64,000 nucleotides of DNA from JAKFWI01 sp031399165 (lineage in GTDB: Bacteria > Pseudomonadota > Alphaproteobacteria > Caulobacterales > Aquidulcibacteraceae), in assembly GCA_031399165.1 (NCBI GenBank), contig JANNOO010000006.1, positions 46,932-110,931 on the forward strand, read 5' to 3'. The position numbers were made by a program, and so were the translations under genes. Position 1 is the first letter of the stretch, and each line of letters opens with the position of its first letter. The notes below the pieces were generated by a model. It had not been told where the DNA came from and did no database searches. It saw only the letters and a list, made by a program, of their open reading frames with translations. Shown piece after piece: positions 7,412 to 17,260 of this stretch.

Positions 7412-8622
7412 CAAACCGGCGCCTCGACGTTCAATTCGGACGCGTAACGGCCTTCCCGCGGCGGCAAGTCGCGCACATCGACCTTCACTCCCTGTGCGCG
7501 CATGGCTGAGGCGACGCTCTCCAACGCGGCGCGATCCGGTGCGGAAACCTGTACCCGGACCATGCGGCCAGGCATTTGATGGCGCACTTCGTCAATGCGC
7601 GCGAGAGGTTGCTGGCGCAGTGCCGCGACCAAAGGAACCGCGGCGGACAGCAAAGGATGGCGGGCCGATTGCTCGAACCTGTTCAGGAGCGCCGTTGCCT
7701 GCGCTCCAAGATTGACGATGCGCGTATCCTTCGGCGCCATCGCAAGAAAATCGCGCTGTGCGGAGGTGCGAATGCGGTCGGCGGCCTGCCGGTCGCGGAT
7801 GCCGTCGACAACCAGCGCGCCGACCTGCAGCAGCACGGCCGCAGCCGCCAACACCGCGGCTAGGCGCCAAACCTTGAGCGGTTGGCGCGAACGCGCGGCG
7901 TTGGCAAATTCGCCCTGACGCAAATTCGGTGAAAAGGCGGGCGGCTCAGCCGCGGCGGCGGCGAGTGTTTTCGGAACGTCAGCCGGCGGCGCCAACTCCA
8001 GATTCGCGCCGATCTGCCCGAGCGCAGCGCTCCATGCGGCAAGGTCTCCGCCACAAAGCACGATCCGGTTCGCAGAAGCTCGCACATCGGCAAACCACCT
8101 GACGAGCACCGACGCGGCCAGCGCCGGTTCGATCGAAAACCCGCCCGCTCCACCACCAGCGACGATCACGCGCGCCGGCGTTTCAACGATCGCGATTTCG
8201 TTTTCGGCCACCGGCCAGATCGCACAATCGAGCACGACGGCGGCCGGATCGGCGCCTGACGCGCGGCAATGATCTAGCCAGGCGCGCAGACGCGAAGCCG
8301 AGATGGCCGCCACAAGCCTGTCACCCTCGGCAGTCTGCGACGCGCCGATCGCGTAGTGCGTGTCCGCCTCGTCAGCGAGTGTGCCTTCGAACTGAAACGC
8401 AGCCGCTGCGCGCGCCTGCGCTTCAGTCCGCGCGGGCAACGTTATGCGCTTCAGTTGCGCTTCGACGCCGGAGAGCACCAGCACGGCGTGCGACGCGCCC
8501 GGCAAGCGAGCGCCAATCTCACACACGCCCTCTTCCGATATGTCTCCGCGAGAATCGACCAGCGCCCACGCAAGCGCGCTGCCCGGCCCGTCGCCGCCAA
8601 AAATAACGAGCGACGCACTCAC
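7411..8622 (-). CDS. gspL: Type II secretion protein GspL
   Basis: A 403-residue inner-membrane platform protein. The N-terminal ~250 residues form the actin-like cytoplasmic domain that docks onto GspE (the RITLPARTEAQARAAAAFQFEG block is characteristic). A TM helix follows near residues 253-270 (WRLAAVLAAAAVLLQVGALV), then a small periplasmic domain ending in a ferredoxin-like fold. GTG start overlaps the gspK stop as GTGA. Function is coupling of ATPase motion to pseudopilus assembly. Confidence 0.88.
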   Translation of the reverse strand: MSASLVIFGGDGPGSALAWALVDSRGDISEEGVCEIGARLPGASHAVLVLSGVEAQLKRITLPARTEAQARAAAAFQFEGTLADEADTHYAIGASQTAEGDRLVAAISASRLRAWLDHCRASGADPAAVVLDCAIWPVAENEIAIVETPARVIVAGGGAGGFSIEPALAASVLVRWFADVRASANRIVLCGGDLAAWSAALGQIGANLELAPPADVPKTLAAAAAEPPAFSPNLRQGEFANAARSRQPLKVWRLAAVLAAAAVLLQVGALVVDGIRDRQAADRIRTSAQRDFLAMAPKDTRIVNLGAQATALLNRFEQSARHPLLSAAVPLVAALRQQPLARIDEVRHQMPGRMVRVQVSAPDRAALESVASAMRAQGVKVDVRDLPPREGRYASELNVEAPV

Positions 8623-9611
8623 AACAGCGTCTCTGCTGCGCCTGCGCCAAAGATGCGCCGCACCACCACACCGGCCCCGCCACTCTGCATACTGATAAGC
8701 GCGGCTTCGGATTCCCGGCCCTCGTCGCGGAAGATTTCTGCAGTCATTACAAAATACGCAGATTCCATCGTAAAGCTGGCGCGTCGCACGTCATTCATCT
8801 CCAGGCTCGCCAGAAAGGAATGGGAAAAGAATGCGTCCAGATCAGGCCAGCCCCCTCGTGGACGGTCACGGATGATCTGTTCTGCCTTCTCTACGGTTAG
8901 ATCGGGCAGCACCGTCGCCAGCAATGGCGCTTGCTCTACGCGTAGCGTGTTCGGATTGAGAAGGTTTGCCGCTGCTGCCGGACGAACGCAGACCACATTG
9001 GCGATGCGCGCCATGATCTCTTCATTGAAGCCCTGCACACGGCGCAACTCGCTGACATCTGCCATAAGCGTGTTGGCAGGCTGGTATTGCGCGCCATTGG
9101 CATAGGAGCCCTGCTCCAGCCCGCCGGGCGAAGGCGCTGAGTCTGCGTCGATCCAGTCCGCGAGCGTAGCGCCAAGGCCCGCGCGGTCGGAGCGAACCCC
9201 TAGAAGATCAAGCAGACGCGCAAACTGCATGATTCCAGCCGCGCTTGGCGCGGAGCCTGCCCCGTCTGATTGCTGCACCACGCTATTGAGGTTGAAGCAA
9301 TTGTTGCCGTCGTACAGCGTTATACGCATCGTTCCATCATCAAGCGGAAACGTAAAGGCGCGCGCTTGCCAATCGGACTGGTCGATCGGGCGGGCATTGT
9401 CGCGCCGCTGCACATCTGCGAGGCGGGATGCGGCGAAGGCCTCAGCGCCGATGAGATACCAACGCGTCTGGTCCATCCGCGTCTGATTGATTGTTCGCCG
9501 CGTGCTCATATCCGCTGCATCGACAGCCACGATCGCAAGCGCCGACATGATCGACACCATTGTCAAAACCGTGATCAGAGCGGCGCCGCGGTCGCGTACA
9601 GGTTTGTTCAC
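8619..9611 (-). CDS. gspK: Type II secretion minor pseudopilin GspK
   Basis: A 330-residue large minor pseudopilin, thought to cap the pseudopilus tip with GspI and GspJ. The N-terminus RDRG/AALITVLTMVSIMSAL is a prepilin leader and hydrophobic helix without the Glu at +5, as is typical of GspK. The big alpha-helical insertion (about residues 110-260) contains FNLNSVVQQ and two helix-hairpin-helix-like segments such as VEKAEQIIRDRP. GTG start overlaps gspJ by 4 bp. Confidence 0.9.
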   Translation of the reverse strand: MNKPVRDRGAALITVLTMVSIMSALAIVAVDAADMSTRRTINQTRMDQTRWYLIGAEAFAASRLADVQRRDNARPIDQSDWQARAFTFPLDDGTMRITLYDGNNCFNLNSVVQQSDGAGSAPSAAGIMQFARLLDLLGVRSDRAGLGATLADWIDADSAPSPGGLEQGSYANGAQYQPANTLMADVSELRRVQGFNEEIMARIANVVCVRPAAAANLLNPNTLRVEQAPLLATVLPDLTVEKAEQIIRDRPRGGWPDLDAFFSHSFLASLEMNDVRRASFTMESAYFVMTAEIFRDEGRESEAALISMQSGGAGVVVRRIFGAGAAETLL

Positions 9612-10201
9612 CAGCCCAGCCCCACGAGCGCTTGGATACGCACTTCGCCATAGCGAGGCGTATCAGCCACCAACGCAACGGCGCGCGGCAGAGCGCCGCC
9701 GGGCGGCGTCACCCAGTTATCAAGCCAGCGCACGCCGTCGAAAAACTGAAACCGGGGATTTTCTACATTGGAAAGCACAACGCGCCCTACGTCCTCTCCA
9801 GCCAGGCCAGCCGTATCGGTTGACGCTATCCGCACAACGTCGCGGCCGACGAACCGATAGCGTACAAGAGCCAGTGCGAATGCCGGCGCTCCCTCTGGGG
9901 AAGGTTCTGCGCTCGCGCGTGTGACCAATAGAGGCGCATCGGCGTCCCCACCGATGAAGGCAGGCAATGGCTCGCCGGATGGGCCACGCCGCTCACGGGA
10001 AACGGCTTGTGAAAGGTCGCCATTGAGTAAGGCGCGCATTGTTTGCAGCTCTCGAAGAGCCTGATGCGCCTCTCCGACACGCTTTTCGCTGTCGACACTC
10101 TGCATAAGCATGATCACGCAGCCGCTGGCGATCAAACTGAACACAAAAAGCGACACGAGCGCTTCAACCAGTGTAAAGCCGGAATCCTTCGTAGCGCTCA
10201 C
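9608..10201 (-). CDS. gspJ: Type II secretion minor pseudopilin GspJ
   Basis: A minor pseudopilin of 197 residues. The open frame runs further upstream, but GTG at 10201 gives VSATKDSGFTLVEALVSLFV, a standard prepilin leader with cleavage before FTLVE and Glu at +5, and it overlaps the gspI stop as GTGA. The remainder includes the GspJ-type block REVSRERRGP-like region and a C-terminal beta sheet ending EVRIQALVGLGW. It forms the tip complex with GspI and GspK. Confidence 0.88.
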   Translation of the reverse strand: MSATKDSGFTLVEALVSLFVFSLIASGCVIMLMQSVDSEKRVGEAHQALRELQTMRALLNGDLSQAVSRERRGPSGEPLPAFIGGDADAPLLVTRASAEPSPEGAPAFALALVRYRFVGRDVVRIASTDTAGLAGEDVGRVVLSNVENPRFQFFDGVRWLDNWVTPPGGALPRAVALVADTPRYGEVRIQALVGLGW

Positions 10202-10599
10202 GAAGCGCCTCCCTTCGGCGCGCCGAAGAAGGCCTGCATGGACGCCACGGGCGGACCAGGTTCGGCGCCATCCTTCGGAAGGGCTCGCGCCACCACGCTG
10301 ACACGGCGCATCCCCGCTTCGCTCGTGCCAATGATTGTCGTATCCAGGCGCCATTGCCGGCCCGCGACAGTCACGTTGGCGCTACGCGCTCCAATGTCCG
10401 GCTTGGCGCGGCCGGCGACAAATTCGACCATCGCGTTCTGCACCGCAAGTTCGCCAAGCGCGCGCGCTTCTACTCGGGCGAGGGTCTGCAGCGAATTCGC
10501 CTGCAGCTGCGTTAGGCCGACGCCGGCCAGCGCAAACACGGCGAGCGCGACCATCGATTCAACGAGAGAGAATCCAGCGTCACTCGGCGCGCGAGACAT
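10198..10599 (-). CDS. gspI: Type II secretion minor pseudopilin GspI
   Basis: A minor pseudopilin of 133 residues. The start MSRAPSDAGFSLVESMVALA (ATG 10599) is preferred over two in-frame ATGs upstream because it gives a leader of normal length; the mature protein begins FSLVE with Glu at +5. The motif QNAMVEF in the first third is the usual GspI signature. The gene overlaps gspH upstream by 20 bp and gspJ downstream by 4 bp, so translation is coupled throughout this block. Confidence 0.88.
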   Translation of the reverse strand: MSRAPSDAGFSLVESMVALAVFALAGVGLTQLQANSLQTLARVEARALGELAVQNAMVEFVAGRAKPDIGARSANVTVAGRQWRLDTTIIGTSEAGMRRVSVVARALPKDGAEPGPPVASMQAFFGAPKGGAS

Positions 10600-11071
10600 A
10601 GGTCCTGCCTTGGCCATCCACGGCCACACTCCATCGCGCGCCTGCCGCGCTGAGCAAGAGTTTGGCCGGTGTAGCGCCGCCCAACGGATCGAACCTTATC
10701 ACGCGCGTATCGGCGGCGTCGCCGTCGCGCTCCTCTATGCGCACGTCGAAATCGTCTGGCCAGGCGCGGAAGGACAGGACGGCGCTGCCGGCGGCAGGAC
10801 GCCAGCCCTCCGGTTCGAGGCGCTCAAACCCATAGCCCTCCGGCGTGACCACGAGCGCCATCGAGCGGTTGCTCAGGACACTCTCGTCCGACGCCGCCAG
10901 AATCCGGGCGGCCACGCGCTCGGCTTCAACGCGCGCCTTGTGGTCCGGACCCGGCGCGAGTAGAACGACCGCGCCCGCAAGCAGGCCCACGACCATTAGC
11001 GCGGTCAACACCTCGACGAGGCTGACGCCCGCATCGCGCCTGAGCCTATTGCCAGTTACCGATATCGGCAT
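10580..11071 (-). CDS. gspH: Type II secretion minor pseudopilin GspH
   Basis: A minor pseudopilin of ~163 residues. ATG 11071 gives MPISVTGNRLRRDAGVSLVE, a basic leader with cleavage before VSLVE and Glu at +5; it overlaps the gspG end by 26 bp. The mature domain is a beta-rich globular head with an R-I-L-A-type helix (AERVAARILAASDESVLSN). GspH is believed to connect the tip complex to the GspG shaft. Low conservation of the head means the assignment leans on order and the N-terminus. Confidence 0.85.
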   Translation of the reverse strand: MPISVTGNRLRRDAGVSLVEVLTALMVVGLLAGAVVLLAPGPDHKARVEAERVAARILAASDESVLSNRSMALVVTPEGYGFERLEPEGWRPAAGSAVLSFRAWPDDFDVRIEERDGDAADTRVIRFDPLGGATPAKLLLSAAGARWSVAVDGQGRTYVSRAE

Positions 11072-11504
11072 TGACGCCCTCGCCGCCTTCCTGCGCATCC
11101 GCGCCCAGCGTGTATAGATCAAACTGGCCACGCGCGCCCGGAAGGATGTAAACGTAAGGCCGCCCCCAGGGATCGGTAGGCAGGCGCCGGATATACGCCT
11201 CCTTGGCGGCGCCAGCGGCGTCCACTGGTTTTACAAGAGCTTGCAGGCCCTCTTCGGTTCCCGGATAGCGCGAGTTATCGAGCCGGTAGAGTTCCAGGGC
11301 CTGCTCAATCACGCTGATGTCGGCGCGCGCCTTTTGCACGCGCGCAGTGTCCTGGCTCGGCAGGACATTGATGATCACGATCGCGCTGATGAGGCCGATA
11401 ATGACAATGACCACCATCATCTCGACAAGCGTGACGCCCGCATCTTTGCGCAGACGCCTTGCGCAAGCCTTGCGCGCGAGACGATGTGCCCTGAGTTTTT
11501 CCAT
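11046..11504 (-). CDS. gspG: Type II secretion major pseudopilin GspG
   Basis: Major shaft subunit of the pseudopilus, 152 residues. The leader is longer than usual (about 23 residues, ending RRLRKDAG) before VTLVEMMVVIVIIGLISAIV. The C-terminal half carries the conserved YRLDNSRYPGTEEGLQAL segment and the calcium-site loop toward DPWGRPYVYILPG and LYTLGADAQEGGEGVNADIGNW, diagnostic for GspG. Gap of 6 bp to gspF. Confidence 0.95.
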   Translation of the reverse strand: MEKLRAHRLARKACARRLRKDAGVTLVEMMVVIVIIGLISAIVIINVLPSQDTARVQKARADISVIEQALELYRLDNSRYPGTEEGLQALVKPVDAAGAAKEAYIRRLPTDPWGRPYVYILPGARGQFDLYTLGADAQEGGEGVNADIGNWQ

Positions 11505-11510
11505 AGCGTT

Positions 11511-12740
11511 CTATCCAGCGGCCAGACGATTTAGCTGAAGAATGGGCAGCATAATTGCCAATACGATCGAGCCGACCGTAACGCCCATAACCACAATGAT
11601 CACCGGCTCGAGCAGGCTGAGAGCCGAGGCGGTAAAGGATTCAAATTCCCGGTCGAGATGGTCCGCGGCCTTGTTGAGCATTGCGGGGAGTTCCCCGGCG
11701 TTCTCACCGCTTTGCGTCATGTACACCACGAGCGGCGGAATAACGCCCGAGCGGCTCATCGCCTGCGACAGCGCCTCCCCCTCCTCGACGCGCCTCACCA
11801 TTTCGCCGACCGCCTTGGAGACGCGCCGATTTCCCACCGCGCCCGTCGCCGCGCGTAGACTTTCAAGAACCGGCGTCCCCGAAGAAACAAGCGTCGCTAC
11901 AGCGCGCACGAGCCGGCTCGCGCTGACAGCCGTAGCCCAGCGCCCGATAATCGGAGCACGCAGCGCAAAGCCGTCCGCCGCTTCGCGCACGTGCTCGCGC
12001 CGCCAGAGTACGCGGAGGACGTACGCGCCGCCCGCAAGAGCGGCCAGCAATAGCGGCCAGAACTGCACCAGGAATTTGGAAACGCCGATCAGGATTTGGG
12101 TAAGCAGCGGCAAACGCTGGTCCAAACGCTCGAACTGCTCTGTAAGACTGGGCACGACAAAAATCATCAAGCAGACGACGACGGTGATCGCAACAATCGT
12201 CAGCGCCGCCGGATAAATCATCGCCGTCGTCACCTTGGACCGCAGCGCATGGGCGCGGCCAAGGTAGTCGGCCAGACGATTTAGCACGAACCCAAGCTGG
12301 CCCGAGCGTTCTCCGCCAGCGACGGCCGCGCGGTACAAGCCGGAAAAACTTTGCGGATGCCGTCCCAACGCATCGGCCAGTCTCTGGCCTTCTACAACGC
12401 TGGCTTGCACATCGCCGACAACCCGGCGCGCGGCGACGTTTTCCTGTTGCGCCGCGATCATCGCGAGCGCCTCGTCCACCGGCACGGCAGCCTCAATCAG
12501 CGTCGCCAATTGCCGCGTGACAAGCAGAATCGTCTTGTGCCCGATCCGCACCCCGCCGCTCGCCGCCGGCCGGATGTCTTGCCGGCGCCGCGGGCGCGCA
12601 TCGGCCCGCTCATCGACCTGAATAGGCAACAGCCGCCGGCGAGATAGCAAAGCGCGCGCGGCCGCTTCGTTGGCCGCCTCGAGCGCGCCCTGCTTTCGCC
12701 TGCCGTCTGGATCGACCGCGAGGTAGTGAAACTGTGGCAC
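11511..12740 (-). CDS. gspF: Type II secretion inner-membrane protein GspF
   Basis: Polytopic platform protein of 409 residues with two repeated cytoplasmic GspF domains (about residues 70-190 and 275-395) and three TM helices. Motifs include QLATLIEAAVPVDEAL and, in the repeat, LVSSGTPVLESLRAATGAVGN, plus MTQSGENAGELPAML and the terminal MLPILQLNRL. GTG start at 12740, five bp after gspE. It links the ATPase to the pseudopilins. Confidence 0.95.
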   Translation of the reverse strand: MPQFHYLAVDPDGRRKQGALEAANEAAARALLSRRRLLPIQVDERADARPRRRQDIRPAASGGVRIGHKTILLVTRQLATLIEAAVPVDEALAMIAAQQENVAARRVVGDVQASVVEGQRLADALGRHPQSFSGLYRAAVAGGERSGQLGFVLNRLADYLGRAHALRSKVTTAMIYPAALTIVAITVVVCLMIFVVPSLTEQFERLDQRLPLLTQILIGVSKFLVQFWPLLLAALAGGAYVLRVLWRREHVREAADGFALRAPIIGRWATAVSASRLVRAVATLVSSGTPVLESLRAATGAVGNRRVSKAVGEMVRRVEEGEALSQAMSRSGVIPPLVVYMTQSGENAGELPAMLNKAADHLDREFESFTASALSLLEPVIIVVMGVTVGSIVLAIMLPILQLNRLAAG

Positions 12741-12745
12741 CGAGT

Positions 12746-14263
12746 CTAAATCTCGCCGCTGGCGCTTACGGCTCGCAATACATCGCTGAGCGATGTTACG
12801 CCCGCAGCAACGTGCCTTAATCCGCTTTTCAGCAGCGGATCGCTGTCGCGGAACGCGTGCGCGGCCAGTTCCTGCTCGGGAGCGTTGGCGTGGATCAACC
12901 GCCGCAATGCATCGTCGAACCTGACGAACTCATAAAGGCCGACCCGGCCAACATAGCCGGTTCCTCGACAGGCCGCGCAGCCGACGCCCTCATAAACCGT
13001 CGCGTTCTCGCCTCCCACCGATCGCAGCATCGCAGTTTCGTTCGCGCCGATCACCGCCGGTGTTTTGCACGCCACGCACAGGCGCCGCACCAGACGTTGC
13101 GCAACGATCGCGCGCACCGTGGACGCGAGGAGATAGGACTCTACGCCCATGTCCTTGAGCCGCGTTATAGCGGCGACGGCGCTGTTCGTATGCACGGTCG
13201 AAAACACGAGGTGGCCGGTTAGGCTGGCTTGCACAGCGATCTGCGCGGTTTCGCCATCGCGGATTTCGCCGACCATGATGATGTTTGGATCCTGGCGAAG
13301 GATTGCGCGAAGACCGGCGGCGAACGTCATGCCAATTTTGGCGTTCACCTGCGTTTGGCCAACGCCATCAATCGCGTACTCGATCGGATCTTCGACCGTA
13401 AGAATATTGCGCGCACCATCGTTCAGCATGTTGAGAGCGGCGTAGAGCGTGGTGGTCTTGCCTGAGCCCGTGGGACCACTGACCAGAACGATACCGTTCG
13501 GCGTTTTAAGCGACGCGGAGAAACGGGCCAGCATGTCCGGCTCCATGCCCAGCGCATCGAGCGTCCTGACACCCTGATCCTTGTCGAGCAGACGCATCAC
13601 GACGCGCTCGCCGTGGCGCGAAGGCAGCGTCGATACGCGGACGTCAACGCCACGCCCCCCCAAGGTGAGCGACACGCGTCCATCCTGAGGCAACCGTTTT
13701 TCTGCGATATCCAGCCGCGCCATCACCTTGATACGGGAAGCCAGCCGCGTGCGGATACGTGCAGGCGCTTGCAGCACTTCGCGAAGCACGCCGTCGATGC
13801 GCATGCGGACGACAACCGCATTTTCGAAGGGTTCGACGTGAATGTCTGATGCGTTCTGATTGACCGCCTCTGAAATGAGGCCGTTGATCAGCCGGATGAT
13901 CGGCGCATCGTCCTGACTGTCGAGCAGGTCAGCAGTGGCCCCGGCGCTGCCAACCAGTTCATCCAGGCTCGGCTCGGTCTCCATCGACTTGGCGATCGAA
14001 CGCGCCGCTTCGCTGCTGACGGCGTAGGTCTGTGACAGCGCCTCATCGAACGCGGCTTGATTAAGTTCCACGACCTCAAAGGGCGCGCCGAGCACCCTGC
14101 GGACTTCAACCAGGCACAATTGATCAGCGCCTGCGCGCAAACCGACACGCCAGGGCGCATCGTTGGACAGAAGGACGACGCCGCGGCCCCTGGCGAAAGC
14201 GTAGTCAAGCCGCGGCGAGAATTTTGTCTGCGGCGAGAGGGTCTCCGATGAGGGAGAAGCCAT
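12746..14263 (-). CDS. gspE: Type II secretion ATPase GspE
   Basis: Hexameric cytoplasmic ATPase that powers pseudopilus assembly, 505 residues. ATG 14263 (MASPSSETL) follows the gspD stop by 10 bp; the frame continues upstream into a basic stretch that is only gspD overlap. Visible parts are the Walker A GPTGSGKTTTLY, the Asp box VEDPIEYAIDGVGQ, Walker B IIMVGEIRDGETAQ, the His box LVFSTVHTNSA, and a four-Cys zinc module (LCVACK ... GCAACRGTG). All catalytic motifs are intact. Confidence 0.97.
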   Translation of the reverse strand: MASPSSETLSPQTKFSPRLDYAFARGRGVVLLSNDAPWRVGLRAGADQLCLVEVRRVLGAPFEVVELNQAAFDEALSQTYAVSSEAARSIAKSMETEPSLDELVGSAGATADLLDSQDDAPIIRLINGLISEAVNQNASDIHVEPFENAVVVRMRIDGVLREVLQAPARIRTRLASRIKVMARLDIAEKRLPQDGRVSLTLGGRGVDVRVSTLPSRHGERVVMRLLDKDQGVRTLDALGMEPDMLARFSASLKTPNGIVLVSGPTGSGKTTTLYAALNMLNDGARNILTVEDPIEYAIDGVGQTQVNAKIGMTFAAGLRAILRQDPNIIMVGEIRDGETAQIAVQASLTGHLVFSTVHTNSAVAAITRLKDMGVESYLLASTVRAIVAQRLVRRLCVACKTPAVIGANETAMLRSVGGENATVYEGVGCAACRGTGYVGRVGLYEFVRFDDALRRLIHANAPEQELAAHAFRDSDPLLKSGLRHVAAGVTSLSDVLRAVSASGEI

Positions 14264-14273
14264 GATGCGCGCC

Positions 14274-16319
14274 TTAGTTTGCCGGCGGAGGATTCGCTGG
14301 CGACAACGGTGCTGGCGCTGGAGGCGCCGGCGCGCGCGGCGATGTCTGTGCGGCCAGCGCACGCGCGATTGTTGGATCAAGACCGTTCAGCGAGCGCACG
14401 GCGTCGAGCTGCCGACTGGTAACCGCATCGGCCTGCGCTGCGGTCGTCACGATCGTCGGACGCAGGAACACCATCAGATTTGTGCGCTTGTGAGACTTGC
14501 CTTCGCTGCGGAACAATCTTCCTGCAATAGGAAGGCTGCGCAGACCGGGAATACCTTGTTCAGAGCGTGATACATCATCCTGGATGAGCCCGCCGAGAAC
14601 GATGATCTGCCCCTCATCGACCTGGACGACCGTCTGGATTTCGCGCCGGTTGGTTATCAGATCAGTGGAGCTGGAAATAATCTGGCCAAAAATGCTGGAG
14701 ACTTCCTGCTTGATCTCCAAACGAATGGCGCCGCCCTCGCTGATCTGCGGACGAACCTGCAGCTTCACGCCCACATCAGCGCGCTGAATCGTCCGGAACT
14801 GGTTTTCGAGATTGGCGCCCACCGCCTCGCCGGTTGTCACCGGAATTTGCTGGCCGACCAAAATCGACGCCGCCTCGTTGTCGAGCGTCATAACCGATGG
14901 CGTCGATAACACGTTGGACTCTTGATCCTCCGCCAGTGCGTTGAGCAACAGGCCAAAAAGCGCGCCATCGCTGCGCTGTCCGACGCCGCCGAGCAGCAGA
15001 CCGTTGGTGCTGACGAGTGAATTTACGGCGGCGCGGCGCAGATCGTTGACCGCGTCGCTGTCGGACTCCGTGGAATCCGAGTCGCTCAAAAGCGCCGCCC
15101 CGGTGAGCGACAGCAGATTTACGGCCGACCCGCCATAGCTCGTTGAAAGAAATGGCACAGCATTTTCGCCGGTGCCGCCACCCAGCACATATTGCAGACC
15201 GAGTTCGCGAGCGGTCGTGTCCGACACCTCGACGATGATCGCTTCGACAAGCACCTGCTCGCGGCGCGTGTCGAGCGAACGTACGACGCTTACCAACGCC
15301 TCAAGCGTTTCCGGATCGGCGCTAATGATGAGTGAGTTGGTTGCAACGTGCTGCGCGATGTTAGCCCGGCGCCCTGGGGACTGGCCGCCTTGCGCGGCGC
15401 CCTCGCTCCCCGGCGCCGAGGTCATCGACGCGGAGAGCTGTTGCAAAATCGGCGCGATCTCGCTGGCCACGGCGTAGCGGAGCTGAATGACCGATACGCC
15501 CGCCTTGAAATCAGCGCGTGCGTCGAGATCCTGGATCATTGGGATCAATTGATCGAGCGCGCGCTGGTCTCCGCGCAGCACCAGCACATTGCTCGAAGTG
15601 ACCGCGACAGCGCGCACGAGCGGGCGGCCCTCCTCCCCAATCGCGGTAGCCAGCGTCTGGGCGACGCGCGCCATTTCAACCGCGGAGGTATTTCTCAACG
15701 GAAGCGAGCGGAGGTTTGAGTTGTCGAGGTCCAGCTTGTCGATTACGTCGCGAAGCTTGCTAATCGTAGAACCGAAATCGACGACGACAACCGAGTTGCC
15801 GCGGCGATTGACGGTCGCCTGACCCCGCTCCGAAAGCATCGGGCGGATGGCGGCGGCAACCGATTCAGCGTCGGCGAAACGCAGCGAGTATACTTGGCTT
15901 ACATAACCGTTGTCAGTCTGGCGGCCGCCACTGGGCACTGGCTCACGCGCGGCCACGTCGGAAGGCACGATCCGATATGCGCCGGTCGACGTCAACACAG
16001 CGGAAAAGCCATTGACCCGCAACGTGGACATGAACACGTCCATCAATTCGGACTCGGACATCGATTGCTGGGCCAGAACCGTGACCCTGCCGCTGACGCG
16101 CGGATCGATTATGAACGTACGCCCCGTGGCGTTGGACACGTCCTCGATAAATGCGCGGATATCGATTTCCCGCAGCGACACCGAACCGCTCTGGCCGGCC
16201 CGTGGCGCGGCGCTCGGCGGCGCGGCGCTCTGCGCTGCGGCGTTCAACCAGGGCCAAGCGAGTGACGCGCCCGCAAGCCCGGCCGCGACCGCCCACGCCG
16301 CCCGTCTGACAGATTTCAT
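14274..16319 (-). CDS. gspD: Type II secretion secretin GspD
   Basis: Outer-membrane secretin, 681 residues, with a signal peptide ending near residue 30. The N0 domain begins VSLREIDIRAFIEDVSNATG, N1-N3 repeats follow (including YSLRFADAESVAAAIRPML and QLRYAVASEIAPILQQL), and the secretin core has the VLVEAIIVEVSDTTARELGL and VQVDEGQIIVLGGLIQDDVS motifs. A Ser/Asp-rich low-complexity patch (residues ~400-420) interrupts the barrel region. The C-terminal Pro/Ala tail has no obvious pilotin S-domain. ATGA overlap with gspC. Confidence 0.96.
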   Translation of the reverse strand: MKSVRRAAWAVAAGLAGASLAWPWLNAAAQSAAPPSAAPRAGQSGSVSLREIDIRAFIEDVSNATGRTFIIDPRVSGRVTVLAQQSMSESELMDVFMSTLRVNGFSAVLTSTGAYRIVPSDVAAREPVPSGGRQTDNGYVSQVYSLRFADAESVAAAIRPMLSERGQATVNRRGNSVVVVDFGSTISKLRDVIDKLDLDNSNLRSLPLRNTSAVEMARVAQTLATAIGEEGRPLVRAVAVTSSNVLVLRGDQRALDQLIPMIQDLDARADFKAGVSVIQLRYAVASEIAPILQQLSASMTSAPGSEGAAQGGQSPGRRANIAQHVATNSLIISADPETLEALVSVVRSLDTRREQVLVEAIIVEVSDTTARELGLQYVLGGGTGENAVPFLSTSYGGSAVNLLSLTGAALLSDSDSTESDSDAVNDLRRAAVNSLVSTNGLLLGGVGQRSDGALFGLLLNALAEDQESNVLSTPSVMTLDNEAASILVGQQIPVTTGEAVGANLENQFRTIQRADVGVKLQVRPQISEGGAIRLEIKQEVSSIFGQIISSSTDLITNRREIQTVVQVDEGQIIVLGGLIQDDVSRSEQGIPGLRSLPIAGRLFRSEGKSHKRTNLMVFLRPTIVTTAAQADAVTSRQLDAVRSLNGLDPTIARALAAQTSPRAPAPPAPAPLSPANPPPAN

Positions 16320-17260
16320 GACCGCTTGCTCGCCTCGAACGATAGGGACACCTGCGTGCCTTTACGGTCGATGACCAGATCAATTTTAGGCGCCTGGATC
16401 GCCGCGGCGAGACGCTCGCCTTCGCCTGGGACGGCGCCGTTGACGCTTACGATCACATCGCCCGCCTGCAACCCCCGGCTGCGCAACGCTTCGGGCATGG
16501 GATCGGCCACACGCCAGCCAGGCTTTACCCCTGGAGCCGCCGCCACAACCTGCCCCAACGTGGCTTGCAACCAAGCCGCATCCCCAGCGGCCGGCGCGCG
16601 GATCTCAACCCGCGGCTCTGGCGAACCAGAGGCAACCGCCGTCGCCTTGGCTTCACGAACAGGCGCTTGCGTCGCCGGCGTCGTGGAAACTGATGGCGCG
16701 TCGCTCCAGGCCTTCTCGGGGGCCTGATGTGGCTGCGGGCGTCCCATCAATGCGCGGGCGTAAGAATAACCAGCCGGGGCAGCGGCCACGGCAATGCGCC
16801 GTTGGTGGCCACCGTAGGAGACTAACACATAATCCGACCTGATTTCGGTAAGCGTAACGCCCTCGCTTATTTCCGAACCGACGCCGAAAGACCGCTGCGC
16901 GCCGTCGTTCATTGTAAGCACGGCGCCGCTTCGGTCGGGATCTTCCGCCATGCGCACGCCGGACACCTGCACGCCTGAAAGCATGGCCGCCAAAGCCTGG
17001 GAGCGCCCCTCTTCCAGGACCGCATCCGGTGCAAACGGAGAAACGACTTCGGTTACCGCAGTCGTCGGCGGTTCATCTGCCCCACTCGCGCCGCGCGCGT
17101 TTGCCTTGTTAGGCGTCAATAGTGACCATCCGGCCTGCACGCATCCCAGCGCCACCACGGCCAACAACACGGCTTCGACGCCGTGACGAATGGTTTTCGA
17201 AAGCCGAGCGCCGACGCTGAAACGGCTGACCGACGTAAAGAGACGATCGGGCTTGGCCAT
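16316..17260 (-). CDS. gspC: Type II secretion protein GspC
   Basis: Bitopic inner-membrane protein that couples the platform to the secretin, 314 residues. A TM helix lies around residues 25-45, the HR domain around 70-170 (SGVQVSGVRMAEDPDRSGA and GSEISEGVTLTEI), and a C-terminal PDZ domain from about 225 (GWRVADPMPEALRSRGLQAG, then DVIVSVNG). It is the first gene of the 12-gene gsp operon and overlaps gspD by 4 bp. Confidence 0.9.
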   Translation of the reverse strand: MAKPDRLFTSVSRFSVGARLSKTIRHGVEAVLLAVVALGCVQAGWSLLTPNKANARGASGADEPPTTAVTEVVSPFAPDAVLEEGRSQALAAMLSGVQVSGVRMAEDPDRSGAVLTMNDGAQRSFGVGSEISEGVTLTEIRSDYVLVSYGGHQRRIAVAAAPAGYSYARALMGRPQPHQAPEKAWSDAPSVSTTPATQAPVREAKATAVASGSPEPRVEIRAPAAGDAAWLQATLGQVVAAAPGVKPGWRVADPMPEALRSRGLQAGDVIVSVNGAVPGEGERLAAAIQAPKIDLVIDRKGTQVSLSFEASKRS